The notes beneath the pieces were generated by a model. It ran no database searches. It saw only the letters and a list, made by a program, of their open reading frames with translations, and was not told where the DNA came from. The translations under genes were made by a program, and so were the position numbers. From assembly GCF_007197645.1 (NCBI RefSeq), contig NZ_VKGK01000020.1:49854-113853 (forward strand): 64,000 bases of DNA, written 5' to 3'. Positions 61,771 through 64,000 of the stretch are shown one piece after another. Position 1 is the stretch's first letter. Each line of letters begins with the position of its first letter. This stretch comes from Shewanella hanedai. Lineage in GTDB: Bacteria > Pseudomonadota > Gammaproteobacteria > Enterobacterales > Shewanellaceae.

Positions 61771-62919
61771 ATGCCTGATACTGTGAAGCTAACTCAAGAT
61801 AAACCCGCTGACGCAAACGATGGGGTTTATGCCGTGCATAACCAAATCCCAAGCGATATTGCCTGCGTGGATGACTATCAAATCTATGCTAAGCAAGCTT
61901 TATCCCATTCGAGCTGGGAATATATTGATGGTGGGTCAGCAGATGAGCTGACTTTGTCGCGTAATCGCAGTGAGTTAAATAAGATAGGCTTGATGACCAA
62001 GGTTTTGTCCGTTAATGCACAGCCCAATACTCACACTACAGTGATGGGCCAAGCACTCTATCATCCAATGTTACTAGGGCCTGTGGCTTATCAACAATTA
62101 GCACATCCATTAGGGGAGGTGGCCAGCCTCAAAGCGGCCAGCGCTCAAGATGTTGGCTATGTGTTGAGTACTTTATCAAGTATCTCAATTGAGCAAGTGG
62201 CTGATAATAGCGACGGCTCTCCTTTGTGGTTTCAGCTCTATATTCAACCGAATTTTAATCACACGTTAGATTTGATAAGACGAGCAGAGAAGGCGGGATT
62301 CAGTGCGCTAGTTATCACGGTTGATGCACCGATAAATGGCTTAAGAAACAGAGAACAACGAGCGAGCTTTAGGCTTCCAGAGGGGATTTTCGCCGTTAAT
62401 CTATCTGAGTATGTGAGTGCTTCATCGAGTGTTCATGGGCTTGCGGGTGGTTCATTGGCTGATTTACTAAACTCAGCGCCGACCTGGGACACGATTGCGA
62501 AAATACAGCAGCACACTTATCTGCCTGTGATCATTAAAGGCATACTGTCAGTGGATGATGCCCTGATCGCTAAATCTTTAGCTGTTGATGGCATAGTGGT
62601 TTCCAATCACGGTGGGCGAGTGTTAGATGGCGTGCCAGCCACAATTGAAGTGCTTGGTGATATTCGCCAAGCCGTAGGCCCAGAGATGAGCATCTTGTTT
62701 GACAGTGGTATTCGCCGAGGCAGTGATATCTTCAAAGCCATAGCATTAGGCGCAGATGCTGTGCTGATTGGCAGGCCTATCATGTATGCACTGGCCACCG
62801 CTGGTCCTTTGGGCGTCGCACATATGTTGAGGCTACTCAAAGATGAGTTTGAGATCACCATGGCCTTATGTGGCTGTAAATCAATAAGTGATATCACCTC
62901 AGATAAGTTGTATCTCTAA
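61771..62919 (+). CDS. FMN-dependent alpha-hydroxy acid oxidase/dehydrogenase
   Basis: 382 residues, TIM barrel of the glycolate oxidase/lactate dehydrogenase family: SWEYIDGGSADELTL, FQLYIQPN, ALVITVDAPI, SNHGGRVLDG with catalytic His280 and Arg283, DSGIRRGSDIFKA. It oxidises a 2-hydroxy acid to the oxo acid. It lies 5 bases after the TPR gene, so it may be the last gene of the iron operon, with its product serving as 2-oxo acid or the gene processing an alpha-hydroxy carboxylate siderophore. Inference. Confidence 0.87.
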   Translation: MPDTVKLTQDKPADANDGVYAVHNQIPSDIACVDDYQIYAKQALSHSSWEYIDGGSADELTLSRNRSELNKIGLMTKVLSVNAQPNTHTTVMGQALYHPMLLGPVAYQQLAHPLGEVASLKAASAQDVGYVLSTLSSISIEQVADNSDGSPLWFQLYIQPNFNHTLDLIRRAEKAGFSALVITVDAPINGLRNREQRASFRLPEGIFAVNLSEYVSASSSVHGLAGGSLADLLNSAPTWDTIAKIQQHTYLPVIIKGILSVDDALIAKSLAVDGIVVSNHGGRVLDGVPATIEVLGDIRQAVGPEMSILFDSGIRRGSDIFKAIALGADAVLIGRPIMYALATAGPLGVAHMLRLLKDEFEITMALCGCKSISDITSDKLYL

Positions 62920-63100
62920 GTGCTAATGTAACCCTTCAAATCAAGGTTGATTTCATTTTCTGCTTTGCTTCTGGCTTAATTAGTATTTTTGGGGTTATCG
63001 TTTTTCGCTTCATTGTTGCTCATTGCCTGACGCAGAACTAAGTGCAGATGCTTTTGTGACACGACACTAGTGTATCCCTATAGTCTCGGAGGTGACGTCC

Positions 63101-63295
63101 ATGTCACGGACGGTTACAGCCGTATCTACACTCGGTTATTTACCTCTTCTATTTAGCATTATTACTGGAATTATGATTCTAAACTATGGATGTGTTGACA
63201 GTTTATACGTTGCATTTTTTGCAATCATTGTGGTTCTTTGTTCCACTCAAACGGGAAAATCAATAACTAGAAAGATCCTTATTTCAACCGATTGA
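63101..63295 (+). CDS. Small membrane protein, unknown
   Basis: 64 residues from ATG 63101 with a perfect GGAGGT 7 bases upstream; the frame is open to a GTG at 63092. Two hydrophobic helices (LGYLPLLFSIITGIMILN and LYVAFFAIIVVLC). The excellent binding site makes it credible. No family recognised. Confidence 0.55.
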   Translation: MSRTVTAVSTLGYLPLLFSIITGIMILNYGCVDSLYVAFFAIIVVLCSTQTGKSITRKILISTD

Positions 63296-63428
63296 TTACA
63301 AATCGCTTCGCTGTTAGCTTAGAGCGATTAAGCACACTGGTTGTTTGTTCTTATTGAGAATGTTCTTATTCGGAATTCAAGCTAATAAGCTGTTATGTGA
63401 GTAATTTCATTGTCCTCGGAGTTAATAT

Positions 63429-63860
63429 ATGAATGACGAAAATAAAATCACCAATGGTGGATGTCTCTGTGGTGCAGTTCGATACGAAGTGAAAGGTCCA
63501 CTCAGAGATATAGTGAACTGCCATTGTAGTATGTGTCAGAAATTACATGGAAATTTCGGCCCTCATACAAAAGCAAGAAAGGTAAATATCAAAATTACTA
63601 ATAATGAAGGTCTAGCTTGGTACAAAACATCTGAAATAGCTCAAAGAGGCTTTTGTAAGGAGTGTGGCTCAAGCCTATTTTGGGAGCCATTTAACTTAGA
63701 TGCAACCGGAATTATCGCTGGCTCATTAGATGGAACCACAGGATTAAAAACAATGGGTCATATATTTGTTGGTGAAAAACCTGACTTCTACGAAATAACT
63801 GATGATAACCCTCAATTTATCCACTCTTCGGATGGGCAGCTGGTAAATGATTACAAATAG
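63429..63860 (+). CDS. GFA-family (glutathione-dependent formaldehyde-activating enzyme-like) protein
   Basis: 143 residues. CLCGAV, CHCSMCQK and CKECGSSLFWEP carry seven Cys/His ligands for two Zn, as in the GFA/CENP-V fold. Members are thought to bind thiol adducts, but the formaldehyde role has been doubted. ATG 63429 follows a TCGGAGTTAATAT binding site and a GCTGTTATGTG string that resembles an attC end. AT-rich. Confidence 0.87.
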   Translation: MNDENKITNGGCLCGAVRYEVKGPLRDIVNCHCSMCQKLHGNFGPHTKARKVNIKITNNEGLAWYKTSEIAQRGFCKECGSSLFWEPFNLDATGIIAGSLDGTTGLKTMGHIFVGEKPDFYEITDDNPQFIHSSDGQLVNDYK

Positions 63861-63887
63861 TTGTGTATATTAATCACATAACAAGAG

Positions 63888-63925
63888 ACTATGGCGTCAA
63901 TAGCTAAAATTAAGACTTTGGCGCT
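63888..63925. repeat. Short imperfect palindrome, copy B
   Basis: ACTATGGCGTCAATAGCTA...TTTGGCGCTT, matching copy A at 46454-46493. It is flanked by CACATAAC at both sides (63875 and 63929), which may be a short direct repeat. Confidence 0.5.
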
Positions 63926-64000
63926 TCCCACATAACACCATCTCTCAGCATCGAATTTAAGATCACAACCATCTTTCTTATGCAGGCAATAATAGCCACT

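Noticed and set aside
1..64000. tRNA, rRNA, CRISPR arrays, prophage or transposase genes
   Set aside because: None was recognised on reading the window on both strands.

Overview
The window looks like a chromosomal segment of a marine gammaproteobacterium, most probably a Shewanella. The reasons are the Azotobacter-type 7Fe ferredoxin, a full Na+-translocating NADH:quinone reductase operon, a modular DUF3450/ExbB/ExbB/ExbD/TonB/TPR iron-uptake operon, katB-ankB, a secreted LTD/PPC endonuclease, and VCR-like attC sites. No rRNA, tRNA, CRISPR array, integrase or transposase was seen.

Layout. 1-3.1 kb: a worn array of Rhs-type toxin tips, each followed by an immunity gene. The last unit is a frameshifted Rhs core ending in a WHH nuclease tip, with a SUKH immunity gene. 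3.2-8 kb: metY, a cold-shock/DUF3465 protein with a frameshift, a SnoaL-like lipoprotein and an AraC regulator. 8-14.5 kb: a sparse accessory region with a lipoxygenase-like protein, a small Tat-signal partner, a LysR regulator and two unknown small proteins. Three MITE-like repeats lie between 8.6 and 17.3 kb. 14.8-23.3 kb: ferredoxin, a COG2509 flavoprotein, rsuA, a leucine-rich repeat protein, an atypical Nramp transporter, apbE and an amidohydrolase. 23.6-29.7 kb: nqrABCDEF. ApbE, 2 kb upstream, is the enzyme type that attaches FMN to the threonines visible in NqrB and NqrC.

29.8-40.3 kb: two secreted beta-helix proteins (one GH110-like, one interrupted at a run of ten G), a chemoreceptor, a GNAT acetyltransferase, a radical SAM protein and a secreted endonuclease. 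40.3-44 kb: katB-ankB, a Crp-type regulator and a YgjV protein. 44.3-48.2 kb: AT-rich genes separated by attC-like sites, resembling stranded integron cassettes, then an M23 peptidase, a DoxX-like protein and a Cu/Zn superoxide dismutase. 48.9-53.2 kb: a three-gene cluster of a VioB/RebD-type ferritin-like protein, a LodA-like quinoprotein oxidase and its LodB-like flavoprotein. 53.2-62.9 kb: a divergent iron locus around a Fur-box-like sequence, with a TonB-dependent receptor and PiuC hydroxylase on one side and a dedicated TonB energising operon on the other. The end holds a small membrane protein and a GFA-family protein.

The most unusual pattern is at gene boundaries. At nqrA/nqrB, nqrB/nqrC and exbB1/exbB2 there are extra mini-ORFs that seem to join the head of the downstream gene to the tail of the upstream gene. 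All three remain open and keep tight stop-start coupling. A diverged copy of the nqrF tail follows nqrF. These look like collapsed tandem duplications, and the open frames suggest translation may have been retained. Other strong leads are the LodA/LodB/VioB-like cluster, the poly-G switch and the lipoxygenase/Tat pair.
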